Origin: Streptomyces tateyamensis
GTDB taxonomy: Bacteria; Actinomycetota; Actinomycetes; Streptomycetales; Streptomycetaceae
NCBI RefSeq assembly: GCF_003205575.1
Contig: NZ_PYBW01000020.1
Span: 1 to 55,607 of the forward strand
Length of the DNA: 55,607 nucleotides
Direction of reading: 5' to 3'
Shown: positions 38,112-47,144 of the stretch, in pieces
Numbering within the stretch: position 1 is the stretch's first letter
How the letters are laid out: the number at the start of each line of letters is the position of its first letter
Translations under genes and position numbers: made by a program
The notes under the pieces: model-generated
Seen by the model: the letters and a program-made list of their open reading frames with translations, nothing else
What the model was told of the DNA's origin: nothing
The model's database searches: none

Positions 38112-38762
38112 ATGGCTGAACTGGTCTTCTTCTCGGGGACGATGGACTGCGGCAAGTCCACCCTGGCGCTGCAGATGAACCACAACCACTCCGCGCGCGG
38201 CCGGCAGGGCATCATCTTCGCCCGCCACGACCGGGCCGGCGCCTCCACCATCTCCAGCCGGCTGGGCCTCAAGGCCGAGGCGGTCGAGGTGACCGACGGC
38301 TTCGAGTTCCAGCACTACGTGGTGCAGCTGCTCTCGTCCGGCGGCAAGGTGGACTACCTGATCTGCGACGAGGCCAACTTCTACACCGCCGCGCAGGTCG
38401 ACCAGCTGGCCCGGGTGGTGGACGAACTGGGCATCGACGTGTTCACCTTCGGCATCACCACCGACTTCCGCACCCGGCTCTTCCCCGGTTCGCAGCGCCT
38501 GCTGGAGCTGGCCGACCGGGTCGAGGTGCTCCAGGTCCAGGCCCTGTGCTGGTGCGGGGCGCGGGCCACCCACAACGCCCGCACGGTGGGCGGGGTGATG
38601 GTGGTGGAGGGCCCGCAGGTGGTGGTCGGCGACGTCGCCGTCAGCCCGGACGAGGTGGGCTACGAGGTGCTCTGCCGCCGCCACCACCGCCGCCGGCTGA
38701 CCTCCGCCACCGCCCGGGCCGCCGCGCTCTCGCCGGACGTGCTCCCGTTCGAGCAGGCCTAG
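38112..38762 (+). CDS. tdk: Thymidine kinase (type II)
   Basis: 216 aa. P-loop GTMDCGKS (9-16), Walker B-like YLICDEANF with the catalytic Glu, and a C-terminal zinc region with two Cys pairs or near-pairs (LCWCGARATHNAR; LCRRHH) mark a TK1-like thymidine kinase. It phosphorylates thymidine in the salvage pathway. It is likely co-transcribed with the two upstream genes, with a weak GAGAGAGG ribosome site 15-20 bases upstream of the ATG. It converges on the VOC gene. Confidence 0.92.
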   Translation: MAELVFFSGTMDCGKSTLALQMNHNHSARGRQGIIFARHDRAGASTISSRLGLKAEAVEVTDGFEFQHYVVQLLSSGGKVDYLICDEANFYTAAQVDQLARVVDELGIDVFTFGITTDFRTRLFPGSQRLLELADRVEVLQVQALCWCGARATHNARTVGGVMVVEGPQVVVGDVAVSPDEVGYEVLCRRHHRRRLTSATARAAALSPDVLPFEQA

Positions 38763-38793
38763 GGGCCGCGGCCTCCCAGGCCCGGGGACCCCG

Positions 38794-39570
38794 CTACGGC
38801 AGCGCCACCACCGAGAACCGCCCGCCCTCCGGGTCGGCGAGGCGGGCCACCCGGCCGTACGGGGTGTCGTGCGGGGCCACCAGCACGCTGCCGCCCAGCG
38901 CGGTGCACTGAGCGGCCGTCAGGTCCACGTCGGTGACGCCGAAGTAGATCCGCCAGCGCGGCGGCCCGTCGCGCAGGTCGGTGGTCTGCCGGATCCCGGC
39001 CACCCGGTGCCCGTCCACCCGCAGGGTGGCGTCCTCCTCGCCGCGGGCCACCGCCGAGGGGTCGGCCTCGACCACCTGGCGCTGGAAGACCGTGCCGTAG
39101 AACCCGGCGGCCAGCGGTTCGTCACTGGTCACCAGCTCGCTCCAGACCGGTGCGCCCGGCTCGCCCACCACCTCCCAGCCCAGGTGGTCCGCGCCCTCCC
39201 ACAGGCCGAAGAAGGCACCCGACAGGTCGGCGGCCACCGAGAGGCGCCCGGCCGCGTCGGCCTGCAGCGGGCCGACCGCCACCGTGCCGCCGCAGTCGCG
39301 CACCCGGGCCGAGGCCGCGTCGGCGCTGTCCACCGCGAAGTAGGTGGTCCATTCGGTGGGCAGCGCGGGCTGGTCCGGGGCCAGGCCGATCCCGGCCACC
39401 TTCGCCCCGTGCAGACTGGCCCGCAGGTAACCGCCGAGCTCGGCCCCGCCGCCGGTGAAACTCCAGTCCAGCAGCGGACCGTAGAACGCCTTGGCACGTT
39501 CGAGATCGTGCACCAGCAGACTCACCCAGCAGGGTGAACCATGCGCCACCCGGACCTGTACCGCAGTCAT
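38794..39570 (-). CDS. VOC (glyoxalase/bleomycin-resistance) family protein, two domains
   Basis: 258 aa with two tandem VOC betaalphabetabetabeta modules (~10-125 and ~135-255), e.g. CWVSLLVHDLERAKAFYGPLLDWSF and WSELVTSDEPLAAGFYGTVF. Streptomycetes have many such proteins acting as metal-dependent enzymes or as binding proteins for hydrophobic ligands; no specific function can be assigned. ATG 39568-39570 is chosen since GGAGGA lies six bases upstream, giving a normal family length; the longer in-frame extension to 39696 is unlikely. Confidence 0.82.
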   Translation of the reverse strand: MTAVQVRVAHGSPCWVSLLVHDLERAKAFYGPLLDWSFTGGGAELGGYLRASLHGAKVAGIGLAPDQPALPTEWTTYFAVDSADAASARVRDCGGTVAVGPLQADAAGRLSVAADLSGAFFGLWEGADHLGWEVVGEPGAPVWSELVTSDEPLAAGFYGTVFQRQVVEADPSAVARGEEDATLRVDGHRVAGIRQTTDLRDGPPRWRIYFGVTDVDLTAAQCTALGGSVLVAPHDTPYGRVARLADPEGGRFSVVALP

Positions 39571-39736
39571 CGCCGGTCCTCCTCGCCGCCCGCTCTTCCA
39601 GGGTCCCGGCCCGGCGGCACGGGTCCCGCGGCGATGCTCCCACCTGCGCGCCCGACACACCGGGTGACCGCGCGGAACGCATGGCAAAGAGAGCACAAAG
39701 GAGCGGGAACGGCAACCGGACGACCGGGCCTGGCAG

Positions 39737-39742
39737 CAGAAT
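39737..39742 (+). promoter_or_regulatory. -10 of predicted leaderless sulfurtransferase mRNA
   Basis: CAGAAT is followed after seven bases by ATG 39750. The alternative ATG 39741 overlaps this hexamer, which decides the start in favour of 39750. Confidence 0.5.
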
Positions 39743-39749
39743 GGCCGTC

Positions 39750-40604
39750 ATGGACAAGACTTCCGCACTGATCTCCGTCGAGGAACTGGCCGCGGCGCTG
39801 GCCGGCGAGCAGCCCCCGGTGCTGCTGGACATCCGCTGGCAGCTGGGCGGCCCGCCCGGGCGTGAGGACTACCTGGCCGGCCACCTGCCCGGTGCGCACT
39901 TCCTGGAGCTGGACGGCGAGCTGTCCGCGCCGCCCGGCCCGCCCGGCGAGGGCGGTCGGCACCCGCTGCCGGATCCGGAGCTGCTGGGCGGTGCGCTGCG
40001 GGCCGCCGGGGTGAGCGCGGACCGCCCGGTGGTGGTGTACGACTCGGGCCCGGCCACCGCGGCCGCCCGTGCCTGGTGGGTGCTGCGCTGGGCCGGCCAC
40101 TCCAAGGTGCGGGTGCTGGACGGCGGGTTCGAGGCCTGGCGGGCGGCCGGGCAGCCGGTCAGCGACGAGCTGCCGGCGGTGGGGGAAGGCGACTTCAAGC
40201 CGGTCCCCGGACAACTGCCCACGCTGGACAAGGACGGGGCCGCCGCGCTGGCCCGCACCGGTCTGCTGCTGGACTCGCGGGCCGCCGAGCGGTACCGGGG
40301 CGAGGTGGAGCCGATCGACTCCCGGGCCGGGCACATCCCCGGTGCGGTGAGTGCGCCGACCTTCGACAACAACGCGGCCGACGGGCGGTTCCGACCGGTC
40401 GCCGAGTTGGTCGAGCGGTTCGCGGCGCTGGGCGCCGACGGGCAGCAGGTGGTCGGGGTCTACTGCGGCTCCGGGGTGACCGCGGCGCACCAGGCGCTGG
40501 CGCTGGAGCTGGCGGGCCATCAGGTGGCGCTCTACCCGGGATCCTGGAGCGAGTGGTCCGGCGACCCCGGGCGCCCGGTGGCCACCGGCCCCGAGCGCGG
40601 CTGA
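39750..40604 (+). CDS. Rhodanese-type sulfurtransferase
   Basis: 284 aa with two rhodanese domains: an inactive N-terminal one (~8-135) and an active C-terminal one (~155-275) with the persulfide Cys239 in YCGSGVTA. The loop CGSGVT is the thiosulfate/3-mercaptopyruvate sulfurtransferase type. The protein moves sulfane sulfur to cyanide or another acceptor in the cytoplasm. It is a single gene, closed by a shared hairpin with sepH. The start is discussed at the -10 entry; GTC-ATG nine bases upstream is the alternative. Confidence 0.9.
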   Translation: MDKTSALISVEELAAALAGEQPPVLLDIRWQLGGPPGREDYLAGHLPGAHFLELDGELSAPPGPPGEGGRHPLPDPELLGGALRAAGVSADRPVVVYDSGPATAAARAWWVLRWAGHSKVRVLDGGFEAWRAAGQPVSDELPAVGEGDFKPVPGQLPTLDKDGAAALARTGLLLDSRAAERYRGEVEPIDSRAGHIPGAVSAPTFDNNAADGRFRPVAELVERFAALGADGQQVVGVYCGSGVTAAHQALALELAGHQVALYPGSWSEWSGDPGRPVATGPERG

Positions 40605-40615
40605 GTCCGGGCACG

Positions 40616-40648
40616 CAGTGGGGCCGCCCGAACCGGGCGGCCCCACTG
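40616..40648. terminator. Bidirectional terminator between sulfurtransferase gene and sepH
   Basis: Perfect 15-bp stem (40616-40630 with 40634-40648) with a 3-base AAC loop between convergent genes. Confidence 0.8.
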
Positions 40649-40667
40649 TCGAGTCCTGCTGCTCCTA

Positions 40668-41732
40668 CTACTCCTGCTTCTTGCGCCGGCTGCCGAAGAC
40701 GATCTCGTCCCAGCTGGGCACGGTGGCCCGGCGACCCGGACGCACCCCGTCCGCCTCGGCCTGGCGGTCGGTGGTGCCGACCAGCCGCTCGCGGTGCGGG
40801 GCGACCGAGCGCGGCATCAGGATGTCGGCGTAGGCGGAACCGGCGCCGACCGCAGGCGCGGCGGCCGCCGCGGCGGGCTCCTCGACCTGCTGCTCCTCGA
40901 TCACCGGCGCGGGCTCGATCACTGACGGACCCACCGACAGGTCGCCCCGGAAGGCCGGGACCACGTCCAGCAGGCTGGTCAGCGAATCGCGCTCGGCTCC
41001 GGCGGCGGCAACGGCCTCGCGCGCCTCCCGGGCCGGCAGCCGCTCGGGCGGCGACATGATCCGGTCGGCGGAGGGCCGCTCGATCATCGGGCGGTGCGGG
41101 CGGTCCTGGGGGAGCCGGGCGATCCGCGGGATGAACGGGAAGACCGACTCCTCCTCACGCTCGACGCTCTCGCCGATCAGCGCGCGGGCCTCGTCGTCGT
41201 TCGGCTGGACCAGGCGGCGCGGCGGGTCGTACGTCCAGCTCGCGGTGCGGCCCTCGCCGTCCGAGCGGTAGGAGAGGACGACCTCCCAGGTGCCGTCGTC
41301 GCGGCGCCAGGAGTCCCAGCGCTCGGTCTCCTTCTCGGCGGCGCGCAGCACCAGGCGCTCGGCGACGGCCTCACCCAGCTGCGGGCCGGTGGACTCACCG
41401 GGGCGGCGGATCGGGGTCTTGCGGGCCCGCTCGGCCATGAAGGCGCGCTCGGCCAGCACCGGGCCCTCGAAGCGGCGCACTCGGTCCACCGAGATGCCGG
41501 CGGCCTGGGCGACCTCCTCGGCGGAGGCACCGGCTCGTATCCGCGCCTGGATGTCGCGGGGGCGGAGGTGGCTCTCCACCTCGATCTCGATCTGCCCCAG
41601 GCGCGGTCGGTCGCCGCGGACGGCGGCGCGCAGGCGCTCGTCGATCGGGAGGGTGTACTCCGTGCTGTCGGCAGCCTTGAGCACCAGCCGTGTGCCGTCG
41701 TTGCTGACGGCCACAACCCGCAGTTCGGGCAC
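40668..41732 (-). CDS. sepH: Cell division protein SepH (DUF3071)
   Basis: 354 aa. The N-terminal DUF3071 region includes a helix-turn-helix (RDIQARIRAGASAEEVAQAAG..VDRVRRFEGPVLAERAFMAERA, ~70-115) followed by a disordered middle and the conserved C-terminal tail ATVPSWDEIVFGSRRKK. This is SepH, described in Streptomyces venezuelae as a direct stimulator of FtsZ assembly needed for normal septation. GTG at 41730-41732 is preceded by GGGAGG and matches the family start (VPELRVVAVSNDG). The longer frame upstream to 42116 is not family-like. Confidence 0.93.
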   Translation of the reverse strand: MPELRVVAVSNDGTRLVLKAADSTEYTLPIDERLRAAVRGDRPRLGQIEIEVESHLRPRDIQARIRAGASAEEVAQAAGISVDRVRRFEGPVLAERAFMAERARKTPIRRPGESTGPQLGEAVAERLVLRAAEKETERWDSWRRDDGTWEVVLSYRSDGEGRTASWTYDPPRRLVQPNDDEARALIGESVEREEESVFPFIPRIARLPQDRPHRPMIERPSADRIMSPPERLPAREAREAVAAAGAERDSLTSLLDVVPAFRGDLSVGPSVIEPAPVIEEQQVEEPAAAAAAPAVGAGSAYADILMPRSVAPHRERLVGTTDRQAEADGVRPGRRATVPSWDEIVFGSRRKKQE

Positions 41733-42322
41733 GGTTACCTCCCGGGTGGTGCCTGCCGACGTCACCTGCGTCGCTGCTCCCGTACTGAGTGTGGCCTGCC
41801 CGCTGTCGACTTGCCACAACCTTGCAGAGTTCTCCGGCGTGTCGGACTTGGGTCCGATCACACCGCTGTGGCACGGTGGCCTGTTCGCCGCGTCGCCTTG
41901 TGACGCCGCGTCAGGACCTCCCGGCCGTTCCCCGCACGTGGATGTGGAGCGACGGTTCGGGTCGAGCGCCGCCGTGCGTGCCCGCTCCTCGGGCCCCCGC
42001 CCCAGCTGCTCGTGAGAAGCAGTCGAGAGGATGACCGAAGGCTCAGACCCCACGAACAGTACTCCATTCGTGGCATCCACAGGGGCGGCTCGCCGCTCAA
42101 GTCTCCCGCGATTCACGGGAATCTCAAGAGAGCGGACTCCATTGGCGGACCACCGATCAGCTGACGGTGATCATCTTCACATATATCGACCGCAAAGAAC
42201 CGGATTTTCGCCCCTTGTGTCCTTCTATGTGCACAATGGGCGTTCCTGCGGGAGCGACTGACGAACTGAGGGGCCGCCCGGGGGTGGACCTGACGAGATA
42301 CGAGGAAGCTGGCGAGGGGCGG
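41733..42322. promoter_or_regulatory. Divergent region between sepH and the membrane-protein gene
   Basis: About 590 bp without a credible gene. Short open frames on both strands lack ribosome sites or family similarity. The stretch 42165-42235 is distinctly AT-richer (e.g. ACATATATC) and probably contains the promoter of the downstream plus-strand gene; no -35/-10 pair is convincing. Confidence 0.45.
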
Positions 42323-43147
42323 ATGGCCGAACGGAATCAGGCGGCGAAGCGCGAGCGGCGGATCGACCTGAGCATGGCCCAGGTGGCCGCGAGTGCGCTG
42401 GCGGCCGTGGTCGGCGCGGTGCTCGCCTCCGAACTCGGCGTCTACGGCACGGTCATCGGCGCAGCCGTGGTGAGCGTCGGCGCCACCACCGGCAGCGCGG
42501 TCTTCCACCACCTCTTCAAACACACCGGCCAACAACTGCGCGAGGCGGTGGGCAGCAGCCCGGGATCCACGGTGAACGAACTGCGCCAGGTCCCGGTAGA
42601 AGGCATCGCCCCCCCGCCGCCGGCCGCGCCCGGGGCGGCCGGCGGGCTCGACGGGACCGATGCCGGGTGGAACCGGTCGGCGGTGCAGCGGGCCGGTCGG
42701 CGCTGGGGCCGGCGGCGGTACGCGGTGGCCTCGGCCCTGGTCTTCGTGCTGGCGATGACCCCGATCGTGGTCGTCGAGCTGGCCTCCGGGAAGAACCTGC
42801 ACGCCATCACCACCGGTGAGAGCGGCGGCGGCACCTCGATACTGCCGGGCCGCGGCCCGGGTGCGGGCACCACGCCGTTCCCGACCCCGAAGCCGACTCC
42901 GAAGCCCACCCCGCAGCCGAGCGGCCCGGCCGGCGGGCCGTCCTCGCCCGGGGCCGACCCCTCGACCGGGTCGCCCAGCCCTGCGCCGAGCACCAGTCCG
43001 AGCCAGGGCCGGAGCCCGCAGCCGAGCGGTTCGCCGAGCGGTTCGCCGGTCACCCCCGGGCCCACCCCCGGTACGGCCACCCCGACCCCGCAGCCGCCGG
43101 TGCCGCCGGTCACCGGGGTCCCGCAGTCCACGCCCGTCTCGCCGTGA
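42323..43147 (+). CDS. Membrane protein with Pro/Ser/Thr-rich extracellular tail
   Basis: 274 aa. One long hydrophobic stretch (~15-55, VAASALAAVVGAVLASELG and following) and a second helix (~138-160, ASALVFVLAMTPIVVVELA) flank a cytoplasmic loop of ~80 residues. The remaining ~100 residues are a repetitive P-T-P-K/P-S-G tail, as in cell-wall-spanning linkers. No enzymatic motif is seen. ATG 42323 follows GAGGGG. A similar protein neighbours sepH in related genomes as far as I recall, so it may belong to envelope or division functions, but this is inference. Confidence 0.7.
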   Translation: MAERNQAAKRERRIDLSMAQVAASALAAVVGAVLASELGVYGTVIGAAVVSVGATTGSAVFHHLFKHTGQQLREAVGSSPGSTVNELRQVPVEGIAPPPPAAPGAAGGLDGTDAGWNRSAVQRAGRRWGRRRYAVASALVFVLAMTPIVVVELASGKNLHAITTGESGGGTSILPGRGPGAGTTPFPTPKPTPKPTPQPSGPAGGPSSPGADPSTGSPSPAPSTSPSQGRSPQPSGSPSGSPVTPGPTPGTATPTPQPPVPPVTGVPQSTPVSP

Positions 43148-43154
43148 CGCCTCG

Positions 43155-44471
43155 TCAGTCGCCCAGCACCCGGCGCAGGTAGGCGTTGGCGAAGCGGCGC
43201 TGGGGGTCCACCCGGTCGCGCAGCGCGGTGAAGTCGGCGAAGTGCGGATAGGCGCCCGCCAGGTACTCGGCGTCCCGGGTGTGCAGCTTGCCCCAGTGCG
43301 GTCGGCCCTGATGAGCCGTCATCAGCTGCTCCACCGCGGTGAAGTAACCCTGCTCGGCGGTGCCCCGGTAGAGGTGGACAGCGATGTAGACCGTGTCGCG
43401 CCCGCTCGCGGTGGACAGCCACAGGTCGTCGGCGGGCGCGCAGCGCACCTCCACCGGGAAGCTGATCCGCCAGTCGCTGCGCTCCACCAGCTGCTTGAGC
43501 TCGCGCAGCACGGTGGTGGCCGCCGCCCGGGGCACCGCGTACTCCATCTCGGTGAAGCGGACCCGGCGCGGGCTGGTGAACACCTTGTGGGCGGTGTCCG
43601 TGTAGGTCCGCTCGGACCAGGCCCGGCTGGCGACGGCGGCGATGGCCGGGACGCTGCCCGGGAAGGCCCGGCCGATCCGGCAGGCGCCCTCCCACACGGT
43701 GTTGGAGAGGAAGTCGTCCTCCAGCCAGGACTTGAACGCGGGCAGCGGGGCGGCCGGGCCCTGGCTGCGGTTGTTCCGCTTGGTGCTGCACCGGTCGGTG
43801 TGCGGGAACCAGTAGAACTCGAAGTGCTCGTTGACCTGGCTGAGCTCCTCGAAGTCGGCCAACACCTGGTCGAAGCCCATCGGCGCCTCGTGCGCGGTGA
43901 GCAGGAAGGCCGGTTCCACCGCGAAGGTGAGCGCACTGATCACGCCGAGCGCGCCCAACCCCAGCCGGGCGCCCTGGAAGAGCTCCGGCTGCTCGGTGGG
44001 GGAGCACTGCTGGACGCTGCCGTCGGCCAGCACGATCTCCACCGCGCGCAGCTGTGCGGCCAGCGAGCCGGAGTCGCGCCCGGTGCCGTGGGTGCCGGTG
44101 CTGGTGGCGCCGGCCACCGTCTGCACGTCGATGTCGCCCATGTTGGTGAGCGAGAGCCCGGCCTCGGCCAGCAGGCGGTTCAACCGGGCCAGCGGCAGAC
44201 CGGACTCCACCGTCACGGTGCCGGCCGCCCGGTCCAGCTCGCGCACCGCGGTCAGGCCCTCGGGGCGGATCAGCAGCGCCTGGTCGGCGGCGGCAACGGC
44301 GGTGAAGGAGTGCCCGGAGCCGATCGCCTTGACCGGGCGGTGCTCTTCGCCGGCCTGCCTGACCAGGGCGGCCAGCTCCTCGGTCGAGGTGGGGGTGGCG
44401 ACCTGCGCGGGGGTGGCGCTCTGGTTGCCCGCCCAGTTGGTCCAGCGGCCGTTGCTGACGGTTGCGGGCAT
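43155..44471 (-). CDS. FAD-dependent sugar-1,4-lactone oxidase
   Basis: 438 aa of the VAO/aldonolactone-oxidase family. The FAD domain (~15-190) carries VKAIGSGHSFT and MGDIDVQTVAGATSTGTHGTG. The C-terminal substrate domain has FYWFPHTD and the family motif HWGKLH near the end. It should oxidise an aldono-1,4-lactone (gulono- or arabinono-type), reducing oxygen or a carrier. ATG 44469-44471 has AGGAGG upstream. A palindromic CCTACC-N4-GGTAGG site (44506-44521) lies just before the ribosome site. Same strand as the MFS gene upstream. Confidence 0.88.
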   Translation of the reverse strand: MPATVSNGRWTNWAGNQSATPAQVATPTSTEELAALVRQAGEEHRPVKAIGSGHSFTAVAAADQALLIRPEGLTAVRELDRAAGTVTVESGLPLARLNRLLAEAGLSLTNMGDIDVQTVAGATSTGTHGTGRDSGSLAAQLRAVEIVLADGSVQQCSPTEQPELFQGARLGLGALGVISALTFAVEPAFLLTAHEAPMGFDQVLADFEELSQVNEHFEFYWFPHTDRCSTKRNNRSQGPAAPLPAFKSWLEDDFLSNTVWEGACRIGRAFPGSVPAIAAVASRAWSERTYTDTAHKVFTSPRRVRFTEMEYAVPRAAATTVLRELKQLVERSDWRISFPVEVRCAPADDLWLSTASGRDTVYIAVHLYRGTAEQGYFTAVEQLMTAHQGRPHWGKLHTRDAEYLAGAYPHFADFTALRDRVDPQRRFANAYLRRVLGD

Positions 44472-44505
44472 GCGCGCCTCCTGTGCGGGGCACCGCGGGT
44501 GCCCT

Positions 44506-44521
44506 CCTACCAGTGGGTAGG
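44506..44521. promoter_or_regulatory. TetR-like dyad upstream of the lactone oxidase gene
   Basis: CCTACC-N4-GGTAGG, perfect over 6-bp arms, 35-50 bp before the start codon. Its size and symmetry fit a TetR-family repressor site overlapping the promoter. Confidence 0.4.
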
Positions 44522-44568
44522 GAGCCTAGCCACCGGCCCGGCACAGGTCTACGGCCGCCACGGGCGGG

Positions 44569-45810
44569 TCAGCGGGCGGCGGGCACCGGCTCCGGCACAA
44601 TGCGGCGGACCACCGGCTGCAGCCGGCGGCCGCCCGCCAGGGCCACCACCAGGCCGAAGAGCCCGGCCGCGAACGGGACCCAGTAACCGGCCGCGGCGCC
44701 CGCGGAGTCCACCACCATCCCGGCCGCCGGGGCTCCGACGGCCACACCGACGGCCAGGCCGGTGTTCGTCCAGGTCATCCCCTCGGTCAGCTGGTCGGCC
44801 GGCACCAGCTGCTCCACCAGGCCCATCGTGGTGATCATGGTCGGGGCTATGGTCAGGCCGGAGACGAACAGCGCCCCGCCCACGGCCAGGAGGCCGATCA
44901 CGCCGCTGCACAGGGCCGATACCAGCACCAGGGGGACCAGGGTCACCGCCATCACGCCCACCCCGACCCGGAACCGCCCGGAGGCGGTGCCGCGCGGGCG
45001 CAGCGCGCCGACGACCATCCCGGCCAGGCCCGAGCCGAGCGCGTAGGCGGCCAGCACCAGGCTGGCGGAGGCTTTGTGCCCCTGGGCCTGGGCGTAGGCC
45101 ACGGTGACCACCTCGACCGAGCCGAAGATCGCTCCGGTGGCCACGAAGGTCAGCACCAGCACCTGCAGCCCGGAGGAGGCGATCGCGCTGCCCCCGGTAC
45201 GCCGGGCAGCCGCGTGCACCGGCGGTTCGGTGCGCCGCTGGGCGGTGAACAGCGCGACCCCGAACGCCAGCAGCACCGCGGCCAGCAGCACCCCGGCCTC
45301 CGGGAAGACCGAGGTGGCCAGCCCGATCGACAGGATCGGGCCGACGATGAAGATGATCTCGTCGACCACCGACTCCAGCGCGTAGGCGGTGTGCAGCTTG
45401 GCGGGGCTGTCGCGGTAGAGCAGCGCCCAGCGGGCCCGGACCAGTGCCCCGGTGCTCGGCATGGCGCCCATGCCGATCGCGCACACGAAGAGGGTCCAGT
45501 CCGGTGCACCGGCCCGGGCGCAGAGCAGCATCGCGGCCGCGGCCAGCACCGAGACCGCGGTGGCCGGGCGGGCCACCCGGCGCTGCCCGTACTGGTCGAC
45601 CAGCCAGGAGGCCAGCGGGCCCATCACCGCGCCGGCCACGGCCAGGGTCGCGACGACCGCGCCGGGGAGCCAGTAGGAGCCGCGCATCTGGGACAGCATG
45701 GTCACCACCCCGATGCCGGTCATCGAGATCGGCAGCCTGGACAGGAAGCCGGTGGCCGAGAAGGCCAGGCTGCCGGGCGCGGCGAAGATCTGGCGGTAGC
45801 TGGACAGCAC
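44569..45810 (-). CDS. MFS transporter
   Basis: 413 aa with 12 predicted membrane helices, the MFS loop 2-3 motif (DQYGQRRVARP, ~73-83) and a central cytoplasmic loop with RRTEPP. This is the drug/metabolite exporter style of actinobacterial MFS proteins; the substrate is unknown. GTG at 45808-45810 is preceded by GGAG at six bases. It is divergent from hemH across a short AT-richer region containing repeated GAACATT elements. The lactone oxidase follows 97 bp downstream. Confidence 0.85.
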   Translation of the reverse strand: MLSSYRQIFAAPGSLAFSATGFLSRLPISMTGIGVVTMLSQMRGSYWLPGAVVATLAVAGAVMGPLASWLVDQYGQRRVARPATAVSVLAAAAMLLCARAGAPDWTLFVCAIGMGAMPSTGALVRARWALLYRDSPAKLHTAYALESVVDEIIFIVGPILSIGLATSVFPEAGVLLAAVLLAFGVALFTAQRRTEPPVHAAARRTGGSAIASSGLQVLVLTFVATGAIFGSVEVVTVAYAQAQGHKASASLVLAAYALGSGLAGMVVGALRPRGTASGRFRVGVGVMAVTLVPLVLVSALCSGVIGLLAVGGALFVSGLTIAPTMITTMGLVEQLVPADQLTEGMTWTNTGLAVGVAVGAPAAGMVVDSAGAAAGYWVPFAAGLFGLVVALAGGRRLQPVVRRIVPEPVPAAR

Positions 45811-45860
45811 GGGGTCTCCGGGACGGTCGTCGGTCGGTCGGGGCAGGGTCGACCGGGAAG

Positions 45861-45899
45861 CGTAAGGAACATTTCTAACTGAGACAGCTTACGAACATT
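45861..45899. promoter_or_regulatory. Repeats in the MFS-hemH divergent promoter
   Basis: GAACATT occurs twice in direct orientation (45867-45873 and 45893-45899) within longer similar 18-mers. CGTAAG (45861-45866) and CTTACG (45888-45893) form an inverted pair. This is the only AT-rich stretch between the two start codons. Confidence 0.45.
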
Positions 45900-45973
45900 G
45901 GCAAACGGAATAAACCGGACCGCTGGCGGGGCCCTGGAGGGCGGCCTCGCCCGGCAGTGGCAGGATCGGGGCC

Positions 45974-47107
45974 ATGGCTGACTCGACTGCCGGGGGCCCG
46001 GCCCCCTACGACGCGCTGCTGCTGCTCTCCTTCGGCGGGCCGGAGGGCCCGGAGGAGGTGGTGCCGTTCCTGGAGAACGTCACCCGCGGGCGCGGCATCC
46101 CCAAGGAGCGGCTGGCCGAGGTGGGGCAGCACTACTTCCTGTTCGGCGGGGTCAGCCCGATCAACGCGCAGAACCGCGAGCTGCTGGCCGCGCTGCGCAA
46201 GGACTTCGCCGAGCACGGCCTGGACCTGCCGGTCTACTGGGGCAACCGGAACTGGGCGCCCTACCTGGTGGACGCGCTGCGCGAGCTGGTCGACGACGGC
46301 CACCGCCGGATCGCGGTGCTGGCCACCAGCGCCTACGCCGGCTACTCGGGCTGCCGCCAGTATCGGGAGAACCTGGCCGACGCGCTGGCCACCCTGGCCG
46401 CCGAGGGCCGCCCGGAGCCGACCGTGGACAAGCTGCGGCACTTCTACAACCACCCCGGCTTCGTCGAGCCGATGGTCGAGGCCACCCTGGCCGCGCTGGC
46501 CGACCTGCCCGAGGAGCTGCGCGCCGGCGCCGAGCTGGCCTTCACCACGCACTCGATCCCCACCGCGATGGCGGACAGCTCCGGTGCGCCGGACGACCCG
46601 GCCCGCGCCACCCCGGGCGGCGCCTACGTGGCCCAGCACCTGGAGGTGGCCGGGCTGATCGCCGCCGCGGTCGCCGGGGCCACCGGGGTGGCCGACCGCC
46701 GCTGGCAGCTGGTCTACCAGTCGCGCAGCGGCGCCCCGCACATCCCGTGGCTGGAGCCGGACATCTGCGACCACCTGACGCAGCGCCAGCAGGGCGGCGC
46801 CGACGCGGTGGTGATGGTGCCGATCGGCTTCGTCTCGGACCACATGGAGGTCAAGTACGACCTCGACACCGAGGCGGTGGCCAGGGCCGCCGAGCTCGGC
46901 CTGCCGGTGGCCCGGGCGGCCACCGTCGGCGCCGACCCCCGGTTCACCGCCGCGGTGCGCGAGCTGCTGCTGGAGCGGGCGGCCGCGGAGCGCGGCGAGC
47001 CGGTGCGCCGCTGCGCGCTCGGCGCCCTGGGTCCCAGTCACGACCGCTGCCCGGCCGCCTGCTGCCCCAACCCCCGGGCCCCGCGCCCGGCGGCAGCTCA
47101 GGACTGA
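45974..47107 (+). CDS. hemH: Ferrochelatase (coproporphyrin III type in actinobacteria)
   Basis: 377 aa. Chelatase signatures are [14 protein letters not shown] at the N-terminus, [23 protein letters not shown] with the metal-binding His, and YQSRSGAP. The C-terminus has [22 protein letters not shown], Cys residues able to hold the [2Fe-2S] cluster seen in some actinobacterial enzymes. In this phylum the product normally inserts iron into coproporphyrin III (also called CpfC). CAGGAT precedes the ATG by seven bases, predicting a leaderless mRNA. The inositol monophosphatase-like gene follows 37 bp downstream. Confidence 0.93.
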   Translation: MADSTAGGPAPYDALLLLSFGGPEGPEEVVPFLENVTRGRGIPKERLAEVGQHYFLFGGVSPINAQNRELLAALRKDFAEHGLDLPVYWGNRNWAPYLVDALRELVDDGHRRIAVLATSAYAGYSGCRQYRENLADALATLAAEGRPEPTVDKLRHFYNHPGFVEPMVEATLAALADLPEELRAGAELAFTTHSIPTAMADSSGAPDDPARATPGGAYVAQHLEVAGLIAAAVAGATGVADRRWQLVYQSRSGAPHIPWLEPDICDHLTQRQQGGADAVVMVPIGFVSDHMEVKYDLDTEAVARAAELGLPVARAATVGADPRFTAAVRELLLERAAAERGEPVRRCALGALGPSHDRCPAACCPNPRAPRPAAAQD

Positions 47108-47144
47108 CGACCCCGCCGCCGACCCCGCCGAGTTGAGGAGAACC

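Noticed and set aside
41858..42100. 80-codon minus-strand ORF upstream of sepH
   Set aside because: No ribosome site and arginine/serine-rich random-looking translation in a promoter region.
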